From Leptobrachium leishanense (taxonomy: Eukaryota > Chordata > Amphibia > Anura > Megophryidae): 64,000 bases of DNA. A program made the translations under genes and the position numbers. Under the pieces are notes generated by a model, which made no database searches, had not been told where the DNA came from, and saw nothing but the letters and a program-made list of their open reading frames with translations. Of the stretch, positions 44,400-55,726 are shown one piece after another. Where the stretch lies: positions 190,274,661 to 190,338,660 of the forward strand of contig CM019063.1 in assembly GCA_009667805.1 (NCBI GenBank), read 5' to 3'. Position 1 is the first letter of the stretch, and every line of letters begins with the position of its first letter.

Positions 44400-45276
44400 T
44401 AAAGACAAAAAAGAAAAGGGCGCAAGATAGGTGAAAATTGAAAAAATACCTCTGGAGCACCCCAGATACAGTTAGGGTACTCCAAGGGTTCACAGTAGAT
44501 TGATATCTTTAAAGAGCGATTTTGCTTCTTAGTTGGTTAATATAGCATGCACTGAAAAATCAAGAGAACATATATTGTGCAGTATATTTAATATTTTTTT
44601 TTAAAAATCACAGTGTTAAAACAAACTCACAAAAATAGAGCACAAATAAATGTGCAAAACAGCATTTGCCACAATGGCCAGAACCTCCCGATTTCTGTAC
44701 TCCAAACCTCCGGTCTGCAGTCCATCAATATATAGATCGAAGCCCGTTGGAATGGAATGGAATGGAACGCTGGCTCAGCATAAACTGAAGTTCGTTAGAA
44801 TGGAACACTTGCTCAGCATGGATATTCGGCTTGGTCTCTAGCTTGATTTCTGGCGTACAGAACTTTGCTCAATGCATTTCGTGGGGCACACCCACTTCCT
44901 CAGGAGCGTTCCATTCCAATCCAACGGGCTTCGATTTATATGTTGATGGACTGCAGACCGGAGGTTTGGAGTACAGAAATCGGGAGGTTCTGGCCATTGT
45001 GGCAAATGCTGTTTTGCACATTTATTTGTGCTCTATTTTTGTGACTTTGTTTTAACACTGTGATTTTTAAAAAAAAAATTTATTAAATATACTGCACAAT
45101 ATATATTCTCTTTTGATTTTTCAGTGCATGCTATTTTAACCAACTAAGAAGCAAAAGCGCTCTTTAAAGATATCAATCTACTGTGAACCCTAAGAGTACC
45201 CTAACTGTATCTGGGGTGCTCCAGAGGTATTTTTTCAGTTTCCACCTATCTTGCTCCCTTTTCTTTTTTGTCTTTA
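44400..45276. mobile_element. Fold-back element with about 360-bp arms
   Basis: The left arm (44400-44760) and right arm (44910-45276) are near-identical inverted copies, both with AAAGACAAAAAAGAAAAG at the outer end and CGAAGCCCGTTGG inside. A 149-bp spacer lies between, carrying a hammerhead-like motif at 44870-44903 on the minus strand. No coding frame is present. It interrupts the 39-bp minisatellite. Confidence 0.85.
44870..44903 (-). other. Hammerhead-like motif
   Basis: The minus strand reads CTGAGGAA, a stem GTGGG.../...CCCAC, then GAAATGCATTG. It has the same layout as 27118 with a different, self-complementary stem. Confidence 0.5.
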
Positions 45277-45813
45277 TATACGGAATGCACCTGTAAACAT
45301 GTAACATAGTGACTATATACAGTATGCACCTGTAAACATGTAACATAGTGACTATATACAGAATGCACCTGTAAACATGTAACATAGTGACTATATACGG
45401 AATGCACCTGTAAACATGTAACATAGTGACTATATACAGAATGCACCTGTAAACATGTAACATAGTGACTATATACGGAATGCATCTGTAAACATGTAAC
45501 ATAGTGACTATATACGGAATGCACCTGTAAACATGTAACATAGTGACTATATACGGAATGCACCTGTAAACATGTAACATAGTGACTATATACAGAATGC
45601 ACCTGTAAACATGTAACATAGTGACTATATACGGAATGCACCTGTAAACATGTAACATAGTGACTATATACGGAATGCACCTGTAAACATGTAACATAGT
45701 GACTATATACAGAATGCACCTGTAAACATGTAACATAGTGACTATATACGGAATGCACCTGTAAACATGTAACATATTGACTATATACGGAATGCACCTG
45801 TAAACATGTAACA
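45277..45813 (-). repeat. 39-bp minisatellite, right block
   Basis: About 14 highly similar 39-bp units (ATACGGAATGCACCTGTAAAC and ATGTAACATAGTGACT). The period of 13 codons keeps frames open. Confidence 0.93.
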
Positions 45814-45815
45814 TA

Positions 45816-45995
45816 CAGGGTTATTCAGAGAGCGTGAAAAGCAGGAGAATGACTGGAGAATGAAAAATTCTAGGTCATAATAGCCAAACCAGAAAAATTC
45901 TCCCTGTCATCTCACTTTCCAAATTGGCTATTTTGACCTAGAATTTTTCCTTCTCCAGTCATTCTCCTGCTTTTCACGCTCTCTGAATAACCCTG
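45816..45995. mobile_element. Palindromic mariner-type MITE, 180 bp
   Basis: The ends CAGGGTTATTCAGAGAG form a long inverted repeat covering most of the element. TA precedes it; AA follows, a probable mutated TA. It is the same family as 63001-63182. Confidence 0.82.
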
Positions 45996-47345
45996 AATGT
46001 GACTAATGACTGCCACTTTGGGATAACTCACTTACTGAGGACTGAATCCTTTCTGGAGATATATATATATATAAAAACGTATACAATACTGTTGTTTATA
46101 TAGTAAATACATATGTATTATTAATAATTGTTCAGCATAGTGGTTATTGAATAAGTAAGCAGTGAATTCATGGAAGAACTCATTATATACAGGCCAAAAC
46201 TGTTAAACTGAAATATTGGAAAAAATGTTCTACTTCTGTTATTTCCATTTCTTTATTTCAATTCTCCTCCACCACGTCATTTTCAAATAAATCACCCATT
46301 TTTCTTGCACTGTTTTCACATGTATTTCAACAGAATTGGTGTTTTATTTCCCACAATTCTAATTATTATTTCCAGATATCCATTTTTTAAATACATACCC
46401 AGCTTGTTTTTATTTTCTTTTTAATGTCGCTACTGCCAGGAAGACAACGATTTCTCATGCTGTCTCCCAGCGCTGTGTTGTTTTGCAGTATGGCTGAATA
46501 TTCCCATCTTTAGCCTGTGCTTAACATTAATTTTTAATGTATGCTTGCTATATTCAATTACATTTTTTCCAGAAGGTTTATATTACCAGGCAGGCCCATA
46601 AACAGTGATTGAGATCTGCTGTTCCACCGTCACATTTGTAACATGCAGAGGTGTCTGTTTATTCCAATTATTGTTGACATTCTGTTCAAAAATAAAGAGG
46701 TTATGCATAAAATATCTTCATATTGGCTGGATGGTGGTAATTGCAATGACATCTAGATGCTAGTCAGGTCTAGAATATCATTTTAGATCTGTCATGGTTC
46801 TCTATATGTTGTGCTCTGAGCTTTGCTGATGAAATAGGAACCTTTAGATCACTGGTCTTTGACCTTTTTTTGACAGGTACCCAAATTATGTTCTTGGCAT
46901 TAACTTGGCAACACATTATTCATCTGTAGAGTTAGCCCAGTGACCAATTTGTCAATTGTGTTATAATAAACATAACAATAAATTCTGCATATTATTTATG
47001 GTACATATTTCTAGCGCAGACTCCTCTCAGTGGTACTGATACAGGGAGCAATATACTGTTGTCCAATGAATATAATGTGTCTGTTCTCATCGGCGATAAC
47101 CTATTGGAAACAGCATCAACAATGCTTGCTGCCAGGGACAACTCTAGAGTTAGTATGGCCTTAGGCAAAGCACATCTATGTGGCCCTATTTATTCTGCAA
47201 ATGTGCAAAAATTAGCCCCCCCCCCAAAAAATACTATTAATGAAGGTTCATGCAGCTCTCCTGGCAGCTCGGTGAATGTTAATGTAGGAGGGTATTTATG
47301 TAGCATATCTGTAATCACTGAACATGTGCATTCTGAAATGCCACA
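45996..47345. other. Unassigned sequence
   Basis: About 1.35 kb, A/T-rich, with no recognised gene or element. Confidence 0.4.
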
Positions 47346-47347
47346 TA

Positions 47348-48949
47348 CAGTGGGGCAAAAAAGTATTTAGTCAGCCACCAATTGTGCAGGTTCTCCCACT
47401 TAGAAAGATGAGAGAGGCCTGTAATTGTCATCATAGGCACACGTCAACTATGAGAGACAAAATGAGAAAAAAAAGCCAGAAAATCACATTGTCTGATTTT
47501 TAAAGAATTTATTTGCAAATTATGGTGGAAAATAAGTATTTGGTCAATATCAAAAGTCCATCTCAATACTTAGTTATATATCCTTTGTTGGCAATGACAG
47601 AGGTCAAACGTTTTCTGTAAGTCTTCACAAGGTTTTCACACACTGTTGCTGGTATTTTTGCCCATTCCTCCATGCAGATCTCCTCTAGAGCAGTGATGTT
47701 TTGGGGCTGTCGCTGGGCAACACAGACCTTCAACTCCCTCCAAAGGTTTTCTATGGGGTTGAGATCTGGAGACTGGCTAGGCCACTCCAGGACCTTGATA
47801 TGCTTCTTACGAAGCCACTCCTTCATTGCTTGGGCAGTGTGTTTGGGATCATTGTCCTGCCACGTTTCAGACCCAGCCATGTTTCATCTTCAATGCCCTT
47901 GCTGATGGAAGGAGGTTTTCACTCAAAATCTAACGATACATGGCCCCATTCATTCTTCCCTTTACACGGATCAGTCATCCTGGTCCCTTTGTAGAAAAAC
48001 AGCCCCAAAGCATGATGTTTCCGCCACCATGCGTCACAGTAGGTATGCATCTCTGGATGCAACTCAGCATTCTCTCTCCTCCAAACACGACGAGTTGAGT
48101 TTTTACCAAAAGTTCTACTTTGGTTTCATCTGACCATATGACATTCTCCCAATCCTCTTCTGGATCATCCAAATGCTGTCTAGCAAACTTCAGACGGGCC
48201 CAGACATGTACTGGCTTAAGCAGGGGGACACGTCTGGCACTGCAGGATTTGAGTCCCTGGCGGAGTAGTGTGTTACTGATGGTAGCCTTTGTTACTTTGG
48301 TCCTAGCTCTCTGCAGGTCATTCACTAGGTCCCCCCGTGAGGTTCTGGGATTTTTGCTCACCGTTCTTGTGATCATTTTGACCCCACGGGGTGAGATCTT
48401 GCGTGAAGCCCCAGATCGATGGAGATTATCAGTGGTCTTGTATGTCTTCCATTTTCTAATGATTGCTACCACAGTTGATTTCTTCACACCAAGCTGCTTG
48501 CCTATTGCAGATTCAGTCTTCCCAGCCTGGTGCAGGTCTACATTTTTGTTTCTGGTGTCCTTCGACAGCTCTTTGGTCTTGACCATAGTGGAGTTTGGAA
48601 TGTGTCTGTTTGAGGTTGTGGACAGGTGTCTTTTCTACTGATAACAAGTTCAAACAGGTGCCATTCATACAGGTAACGAGTGGAGGACAGAGGAGCCTCT
48701 TAAAGAAGACGTTACAGGTCTGTGTGTGCCAGAAATCTTGCTTGTTTGTACTGTACTGTAGGTGACCAAATACTTATTTTCCACCATAATTTGCAAATAA
48801 ATTCTTTAAAAATCAGACAATGTGATTTTCTGGATTTGTTTTTCTCATTTTGTCTCTCATAGTTGAAGTGACAATTACAGGCCTCTCATCTTTTTAAGTG
48901 GGAGAACCTGCACAATTGGTGGCTGACTAAATACTTTTTTGCCCCACTG
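47348..48949 (-). mobile_element. Tc1-type DNA transposon, full length
   Basis: A 1602-bp element bounded by TA (47346-47347, 48950-48951). Its terminal inverted repeats are about 190-200 bp (47348-47546 and 48763-48949) and start CAGTGGGGCAAAAAAGTATT. Repeat identity between the two ends is high by eye. It contains one transposase gene on the minus strand, now broken. This end sequence is typical of a Tc1 family spread across fish and frogs. Confidence 0.95.
47563..48586 (-). pseudogene. Tc1 transposase, broken
   Basis: The start ATG at 48584-48586 opens [12 protein letters not shown]. The paired helix-turn-helix DNA-binding region spans about residues 1-110 ([40 protein letters not shown]). 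The DDE domain follows: first Asp in [11 protein letters not shown], second in [11 protein letters not shown], and Glu in [15 protein letters not shown]. Between 47881 and 47975 the frame shifts and meets a stop, so no full protein of the usual 340 residues can be made. The C-terminal part (106 codons) is intact to the stop at 47563. Confidence 0.9.
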
Positions 48950-48951
48950 TA

Positions 48952-49020
48952 AATACCATCATTCAAGGCCATTGTTTGAGCGAGGCCTTAGGCGTCCACC
49001 TATTTGGCCTAATTATAGAG
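48952..49020. other. Unassigned spacer
   Basis: Short stretch between the Tc1 element and a dispersed repeat. Confidence 0.4.
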
Positions 49021-49500
49021 CCCTTTTCTTATAGGGCTACGCTAATAAAACAAAAAAATCCTTCTTTTGCCCATAACTACTTAGGTAGATGCTGCTGACT
49101 CTGCAGCAATACTCATCTTTTCTCCCTTGGTGCATGCTGCTCGTCCCCGAGAGCGCAGGGCTTCCAAAATCCGCAAGTCCTTGCAGTTTTTTTTTTTGCA
49201 CACAATATGCATTTGTACACAAATTGCGTTGCATAGGGCATGGAAATTGTGCATCACTCAGAATATGCGCACATTCTGTACACAAGTTCTGTAGCGCCTG
49301 CTAGAATGATGGATTGGACCTTGATGCGCCTTCACACATAAGATCCTTCTGCTGCCTCTGTCAGGATGCTCACAATGGCAGGTGGTCTGAGAAGAGAGGG
49401 TGATGTCAGCATGCAGAATGTGTTGACATCACCAGTGACTGATCTGGTGACTGGCAAACAAGAAATTCAAAATCCCGGCTGTCTGGAAATGCTCTCGTAG
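49021..49500 (+). repeat. Dispersed repeat of unknown family
   Basis: It shares TTTTCTCCCTTGGTGC, then CCGCAAGTCCTTG-type words with 56480-56900, and GTGACTGATCTGGTGACTGG with the minus strand of 32395-32600. Confidence 0.6.
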
Positions 49501-49601
49501 GTGGATACTCCTCCGCTTCACACTGCATTTCCTGTCAAAGCAGGCAGGAGAAAGCTGGGAGCAGGAGGATTGCATTCCATGCAGTCTGGCCCCTTTGTAC
49601 C

Positions 49602-49800
49602 GGCTGGGTGGAGTAGAGGTAATGTCACCGCTCTGCATGGAGAGAGCCTGTGGAGTCATGGGTTCAATCCCAGCGAGCAACCTCTCCAGTAAGTGTCCTT
49701 GGCAAGACACCTAACGGTACATACTCGCCACCCAGGACATACTTGAAAACGAGAGAAATCTCAATGTATCCTTCCTGGTAAAATCCTTTCACAAAAAAAA
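49602..49800 (+). mobile_element. tRNA-derived SINE, complete
   Basis: The best copy of the family. The tRNA-like head GGCTGGGTGGAGTAGAGG (A box) and GGTTCAATCC (B box, 49661-49670) form an internal polymerase III promoter. The body reads CCAGTAAGTGTCCTTGGC and AGACACCTAACGG. The tail from about 49730 carries ACTTGAAAACGAGAGAAATC and TCCTTCCTGGTAAAATCC, identical in order to the 3' end of the LINE at 41571. It ends in an A run. Confidence 0.88.
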
Positions 49801-50699
49801 ATGCTGATTTGGTCAGGATGTGTAGAATGTCCCTTTCAGATGAACATTTAAGGAACCAAACAAGCACTGAAGCATTGAGACTATTCAGCGCATGCGCAAC
49901 CACACTGTACATACCATATTTCTTCTCCCAGTGAAGGAAGTTAAGTTTCTATTGTTAACATACTGGACCATTTTGATATGAGAACCAGGAAGTGGAATTC
50001 CCAGCTCTCAGATGCAGAATCCTCTTAGAATCCCTGCACTAACAAGTACATACTGGAGTTAGATGAAACAAACTCAGGACAGACTCCTGGCGCCACAACA
50101 ATACATTGAATTTGCTCCTTCATCTACAAATAACCTTAAAATGGTGGGTTATTGAGTTCATAAGTGAATTGATGAAAAATTGCAAATTTTAGGCTAAAAT
50201 AGTGGAGAAGAAATGGTTTTGGGTTTTTGTTGTGTGTTTTTACCAAAATAGCTTATTTCGGCTGTGACATCAAGCCTAGATGTTCCGTTAAAAAGATACA
50301 GATGAGCAAAAGCATACTGTAACACGGGGAGCAGAGATCCCCTCTTCACTAGGGCACCAGATAAAACCGAGTGCTTATAATAGCATATCATACCGTCTAA
50401 ACATCGTGATAAGAAGCTGTGCAAATGTTTTTCTTCTCATTATAATTGTGAATATAAATATGTTCAAGGACAGCCTGTATGTCCTTCTTAAACTCATCTG
50501 GGTATTGGCTTTAATTAGATTATGTCATTGCTCGAAGTTTAAAAAACCCACTGAAGATAATTTAAGAGTCTATTTTGACACACATTTAATTAGCATTTTT
50601 TAACCTGAATTAATCGTGCATTTGGTGAGAGATTATTCCCTATTCCATTTGAATCCTTATCATTAACAAGCGAGTCATTAAGTATAACGGCCCCATACG
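49801..50699. other. Unassigned sequence
   Basis: About 900 bp without a recognised gene or element. Confidence 0.4.
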
Positions 50700-50775
50700 T
50701 TAATGGCATCAGTTACAGTTACAAGTACTTATGCAGCGCCAACAGGTTCCATGGCGTTTTACAATGGGGTAAGCA
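50700..50775 (-). mobile_element. L2-like LINE 3'-end scrap
   Basis: The minus strand reads CCCATTGTAAAACGCCATGG and GTTGGCGCTGCATAAG, matching the 3' end of the copy at 50962-51765. Confidence 0.65.
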
Positions 50776-50961
50776 CAAACATGAGACATAATAATACATT
50801 TGGTTGCAGATGACCCTGCCCGTAGGATATTACAACTGAGCAGCTAACCATGTCGCGGCTTGGCTGTTACTGCACGTTAATGTTCAGTAACGCTATCTAC
50901 GCTTTGTACAGGAAGCAATAATGTATTAGGAGCTGAATAATAAGAACATAGCATGATAGAC

Positions 50962-51770
50962 TGCAGGATTTCTCACGCGCAGCCCCCATCCTCTGGAACG
51001 CTCTCCCTCGTACGGTCAGACTTTCCCCTAGTTTCTCTTCCTTGAAACGCTCCCTTAAGACATTCCTATTTAGGCCGGTGTCAGACGAATGTAGTTATCA
51101 CGTCTGTGTTGCTGCACAGTTTAACGTCTGAACTGCGCACGCACAACGCACGTGGCAAACGGACGCAAGTTAGGCAAGAAGGTAAAACCGCTAGACGACG
51201 TGCAGAGTGCGCCACGTCCACGTAGCGTTCTGTGTGAGTGATGGGGAGATGTCAGACGCAGCGCATTTGCGACGTACAGCACCTTGACGCACAAATTGGC
51301 TTTTTATATCCTTTTCAAGTTTTTATCATTTTTCATATTATTTTTATTTCCCATAGTTCCCTTTTTTTCTACGTCCATCAAGAAAAACGGATCGTGTGGT
51401 GTCTACAGTATCTTCCGTCAGTATGTCTATCTGTTTTGCACGCACGCAGAGTGCGCTCAGACTGCGTTCGTCTGACATTTGCCTTAGGGAAGCCTACCAC
51501 CCAACTCACTGATGCAACCAGTCCATCACTCCCACCTTGCAGTCCACCACTCCCACCTTGCAGTCCACCACTCCCACCTTGCAGTCCTCTCCTCCTGTTT
51601 CCACCCCCAACCCTTCTAGATTGTGAGTTCCCACAGGAATAGGCCCCTCGTTTCCTCCTGTACTGGTTTGTAAAATGTTGTTCAATGTATTGTAACCTTG
51701 TCTATATTGTGCCCATTGTACAGCACTTCGGAATATGCTGGCGCTTTATAAATAAAGAATAATAATAATA
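50962..51770 (+). mobile_element. L2-like LINE 3' end, split by a Harbinger MITE
   Basis: The left piece encodes LQDFSRAAPILWNALPRTVR and SSLKRSLKTFLF. The frame resumes after the MITE with EAYHPTH and a stop. The 3' region follows with TTGTACAGCACTTCGG, GGCGCTTTATAAATAAAG and an AAT-repeat tail. An internal CAGTCCACCACTCCCACCTTG triplication lies at 51535-51590. Confidence 0.82.
51073..51483. mobile_element. Harbinger-type MITE, diverged, 411 bp
   Basis: The ends GGCCGGTGTCAGACGAATG and GTCTGACATTTGCC are flanked by an exact TTA duplication (51070-51072, 51484-51486). Internal words (AAACCGCTAGACGACGTGC, GTCAGACGC) relate it to the Harbinger MITEs. The L2-like frame is continuous across the empty site. 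Confidence 0.85.
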
Positions 51771-52189
51771 AATAGCACAAAATAAAATTCTTATGAGCAA
51801 AATTCTAATATACTCTTGTCTGATCCCACATTGCAGTGGATGGAACAATCCTCAGGAGGATATTACACATATAAGTTTGGTACCCATTGCTTTGTTGTTG
51901 TTTTTTTGTTCATTGTTTAAATGTGTGTAGATATTGTTTAGTTTATTACATCTCCTAACATTAAATTGACAGGTTCTGGATCTACTGCTCATTATTCTCA
52001 ACTGTAATGCACTTTCCAGTACTTGGGTGTAAAGCATAAGATATTGGAAGGATAGACAGAAGACATGATTTACATGATGTCACACTTTTACATAACAAAC
52101 ATGCATACACAGCTTCAGTATCCTACCTCGCACAGCTCCCACACACACTCATACAACTCTCATCACAAGTCTCACCACATACATACATC
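51771..52189. other. Unassigned sequence
   Basis: No gene recognised. Confidence 0.4.
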
Positions 52190-52197
52190 TCCTAGAC

Positions 52198-52383
52198 AAA
52201 TATGTCCTACATCTGTTTTCAAGACCCGCTGACACGCCATGTTTGCCAGATATCTGAAGCACAGCACAGATGATATGATTTGCTGCTCAGTGATTGCAGG
52301 ATTCAGTCTGCATTTCCCATAGGGAATCCTTAAAATCTGACCTGTTGGCAGTACTTGAGGAGGACCAGGGTTTGGAACCACTG
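52198..52383. mobile_element. MITE, second hAT-type family, copy 2
   Basis: The right end, reversed, is CAGTGGTTCCAAACCCTGG. Flanks TCCTAGAC (52190-52197) and CCCTAGAC (52384-52391) agree at seven of eight bases. The left end is eroded. Confidence 0.72.
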
Positions 52384-52391
52384 CCCTAGAC

Positions 52392-52812
52392 ACTTACAAA
52401 CATTAGAAACAAAAGTGATATGTTAGGGCACTCTTTGCTGCATCAATAAAACCCAGCCAGATACAGATTGTTGAATATTTCTTGAAATTATTCAGTAAAA
52501 AAGAAAAGAAGCACTTTATATGTTGTATCTTAATTTGTCCATGTTTTCACCATTTATATAATAGCATCATTTCATAAATTAAAGGGATCAAGGGCTGTCA
52601 CAAAAGTGGTAGACCACTATAATGTGATTCTTTATACTTTTTTCTCACCATGAATTTGTCTTTAAATAAAGGGCAGTTGGGCCTATTTTTTATACCGGTA
52701 CTGACCTGGGGCTCTTCCATATACTCAGAGTGTGGTGTGCAGGTATATAGCAGGGCCACAAAGCAAAAAAAAAAAAACAAAAAAAAAAAACCCCAAAAAA
52801 AACCTCCAGCAT
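52392..52812. other. Unassigned sequence with A-rich run
   Basis: No gene. An A-rich low-complexity run lies at 52764-52806. Confidence 0.5.
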
Positions 52813-53138
52813 TAAGGCTAGGGTCAGAGTGGGGCAGTCGGAACGCGCGTGCAGACGCACTAAATCACGGCGGCAGTAGCAGCACATAACGGCCAATGAC
52901 GGCCAATATACGCAGTACGTGCGTACAAAAGTGCGCCGACACCACGCAACCGGCAAATGAACGCATTTTTCTCAGAACGTGAAACCGCTGCTACAGACGT
53001 ACAGAGTGCGCTGCGGCCGCATGGCAGCGTGTGTGCGTGATTAGGAGACGTCAGACGCTGCTAGTGTGCGGCCTACATAACGCTCAAACAGCCGGAATTC
53101 CCCAGAATTGCGTTGGTGAGTACCTGCGACTGTGAAAG

Positions 53139-55125
53139 ATGTCTGGACCAGAGATGGACGTCGAGAGGCTCATCAGCGCTGTGGGGGAGCATCCAGGGAT
53201 CTGGGATACGGCCTGCGAGAGGTACAAGGACAAGGGGAAGAAGGCGAGCGCATGGGTCGAGGTGTCCCGTCAGGTGTACCAGGATTATGATACGTGGTCC
53301 GAGAAAGAGCAGCACATACACAGTGAGTATAATATTATTTAATTCATAATCCCATAAATGTAAATCACAATAATAATAATAAACAAACAAATGTAATCAT
53401 TGATGTGAAACTCAAATGCTCCCCAGCTGCCAGGGCACCTCACCTGCATCACTGATGAAATAATTAGATAGAGCATCGCGATACCTGTTGCTGTATCTAT
53501 TCACAGCTATGATGTCATAGTTCACATCATCCTCAAGACCGACAACTGTGAGGGTATCGTCAAAATTAAAACCATCCCTGGCCCGCACATAATTATGTAG
53601 AATGCAACAGCATTTCACTATGTCCACACAGAGGTCCACATTTACATCCAGAGGTCTATGTAGAATCCTCCACTTGTTGGTCAGTATGCCAAAGGTACAC
53701 TCCACATACCGTCTCGCCCGCGACAGCCTATAATTAAACACCCGCTTCTTCACAGTCAGGTGTGTCCCAGAGTAGGGCCGTAGGAGGTGTGTGGATAGGC
53801 CGAATGCTTCGTCACCCACGAAGGCATAGGGGACTGCCACGTCACTGCCAGGCAATGGTGCGGCTCTGGGGATGTTCAGGGTCCCACTCTCAATTTCATT
53901 CCACAGTGTGGAGTTCCTGAACAGTGTGGAGTCAGAGTCCTTGCCGTATGAACCGACATCCACATACACAAAATTATAGTTGGCATCTGCCACCGCCAGT
54001 AGGCCTATAGAAAAGTAATGTTTATAATTCTGATACAGTGAGCCACTGTGCGGTGGCTTCACTATGCGGACATGTTTGCCATCCACGGCCCCAGGCAGTT
54101 TGGAAAGTTGGCTCTCTCCCAGAATCCTGCTGCAATTTCCAGACATGCCGTATGTGTCGGTCTTGGCACACATTCGCCCTTCATGGTCTCCCATATGGTT
54201 TGGCACACCTTGCGGACGATCTCACCAGCTGTTGATCTGCCAACGCGGAGGCTATAATGCAGATCCTTCAAACTGCACCCACTAGCGAGATACCTAGAAG
54301 ACAAAACAAAAATGTTTGAATATGATCACATACCATGAACACAAGCTAATGTCACTCTCATCATGTTTTTCAGCACAAGAGGCGATGAACAAATGGCGCA
54401 CAGTACGCGACAACTACATGCGCGTCCAGAAGAAGCAGGCCATGGCTGCGCACTCTGGAGCTGGTGCGAAGAAGGTCCGTGGGTACATATATGCCGAGCA
54501 ACTATCGTTCCTCCGCAGGACCCAGGAGCCGCGCAGGACTGTCAGCAGCATGGACCAGCCATCGACCTCTGGCACACAGGTACAACAAATGGTGCCAGGA
54601 GGTTCTGCCAGCTGCCAGGAGGAGGAGAACCGGGGTGGTGCTGAGTCGCAAATGGAGGAGGATTCGGAGACACCACAGGTGGCAAGTACCGCAACCACGG
54701 TCAGCACCAGACCTGGCCAGAAGAGAAGGGCACAAGCTGCAGACCTGGAGCAGGCCATGGTCACCTTCATGGAGGCTCAGACCAACCATGCACACCAACG
54801 CTGCATGATTGCGGACTCTGTGGACATGTCCTTCTTCAATGCATGTATGCTCCTCCTCAACAGGATGAGCGAGGCAGAGAAGATGGAGTACCGGCACAGA
54901 TCCCTGGAAATATTGGAGGACATCCTTTCCCGTCCCCATCACGCAGCCGCCTACCATGCTGTGCCACAATCCACCAATGCGAGTGGATCTTCCGTCTCCA
55001 GTGAGGTGCTGTCCACCCGCCCAGCCATGCCCCCTGGAGCCAGGCCACACACGGAGTCGGGGTCCAGCTGTAGCCACACCACCGGCCCTCATGACCCAGA
55101 TGCTCCGCGGTATCAGCAACTGTGA
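53139..55125 (+). CDS. Harbinger accessory protein with MADF and BESS domains
   Basis: Exon 1 is 53139-53322 and exon 2 is 54374-55125. The intron starts GTGAGT at 53323 and ends TTTTTCAG at 54373. The phase (one base plus two) joins cleanly, giving 311 residues with no stop. Residues about 8-95 form a MADF (Myb/SANT-like) domain split by the intron: VERLISAVGEHPGIWD, then AWVEVSRQVY, then EAMNKWRTVRDNYMRVQKKQ. A low-complexity linker follows. Near the C-terminus FFNACMLLLNRMSEAEKMEY and RHRSLEILEDIL resemble a BESS interaction motif. In this superfamily a Myb-like partner helps move the transposase to the nucleus and to the transposon ends; the MADF protein probably plays that role. The transposase exon 2 lies inside its intron on the other strand. 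Confidence 0.88.
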
Positions 55126-55726
55126 TACATGTCATAAATATTTGTTATTTTTGTTTGTTATGTGTTATTTGTTTTGATGTTTTATATATCCTGACCTTGA
55201 GTTAACGAGTTTTAATATATGTCCAGAATATATTACAGTTATTTTATTTCATATTATATTATTATTTTTCTACATTGTTGTCGGAGTCATTTATGATTAT
55301 GTACGTGTGATGTGATGCCCGTGTGTGTGTGTGTGTGCATGTAACAGTGGGCATGTGACTACAGACATGATGCACTCATGTCAGGTGACTGGCAGCGATG
55401 TCATGTATGCAGGTGTGTGACAGTACGTACCTCAAAGTGATGACTATCATCTCCTCCGGTGGTATGGCGGCCCGCATGTTGGTGTCCCTCTTGGTCAGCG
55501 GCTCCCGTACCCGCGACAACAGTTCATCAAAGGAGGCGATGGACATCCGCATGTAGTTGAAGAACTTCACGGGGTCCCTCTCTCGCAGTGGCCTGTACAG
55601 CGTCACGAAGTGTCCATGCGTGGGTCTGGCAGCGTTAATTTGATGAACCCAGGTTCGCCGCTTTCTCTTCCTCTTAAGGTACAGGTACCCCATCGCACCA
55701 AACACAAAGACGTGTGCAGGATCCAT
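53412..55726 (-). pseudogene. Harbinger DDE transposase, two exons, one 1-bp deletion
   Basis: Exon 1 is 55726-55431 (ATG at 55724-55726), the intron is 55430-54294 (GTACGT...TTCTAG) and exon 2 is 54293-53412. The AG|G split codon restores TLR-YLASGCSLKDL across the junction. Exon 1 carries MSIASFDELLSRV and TKRDTNMRAAIPPEE, typical of HARBI1-like N-termini. Exon 2 holds the DDE_Tnp_4 domain: first Asp in AVDGKHVRIVKPP, second in GSYGKDSDSTLF, and Glu in RRYVECTFGILTNKWRI. Total exon length is 1178 nt, one short of 393 codons. The frame breaks in the C run at 54089-54092, just before AVDGKH. All catalytic residues are kept, so this copy is one base from intact, or intact if the run is misread. 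Confidence 0.88.
55126..55375. other. Harbinger internal spacer
   Basis: 3' flank of the MADF gene and part of the transposase intron. A GT run lies at 55320-55337. Confidence 0.6.

Noticed and set aside
45173..45814. A 213-codon frame with a 13-residue repeat
   Set aside because: 39-bp minisatellite artefact.
49602..49675. Possible functional tRNA gene
   Set aside because: A and B boxes are present, but it cannot be folded into a full cloverleaf and is attached to a SINE body and LINE tail.
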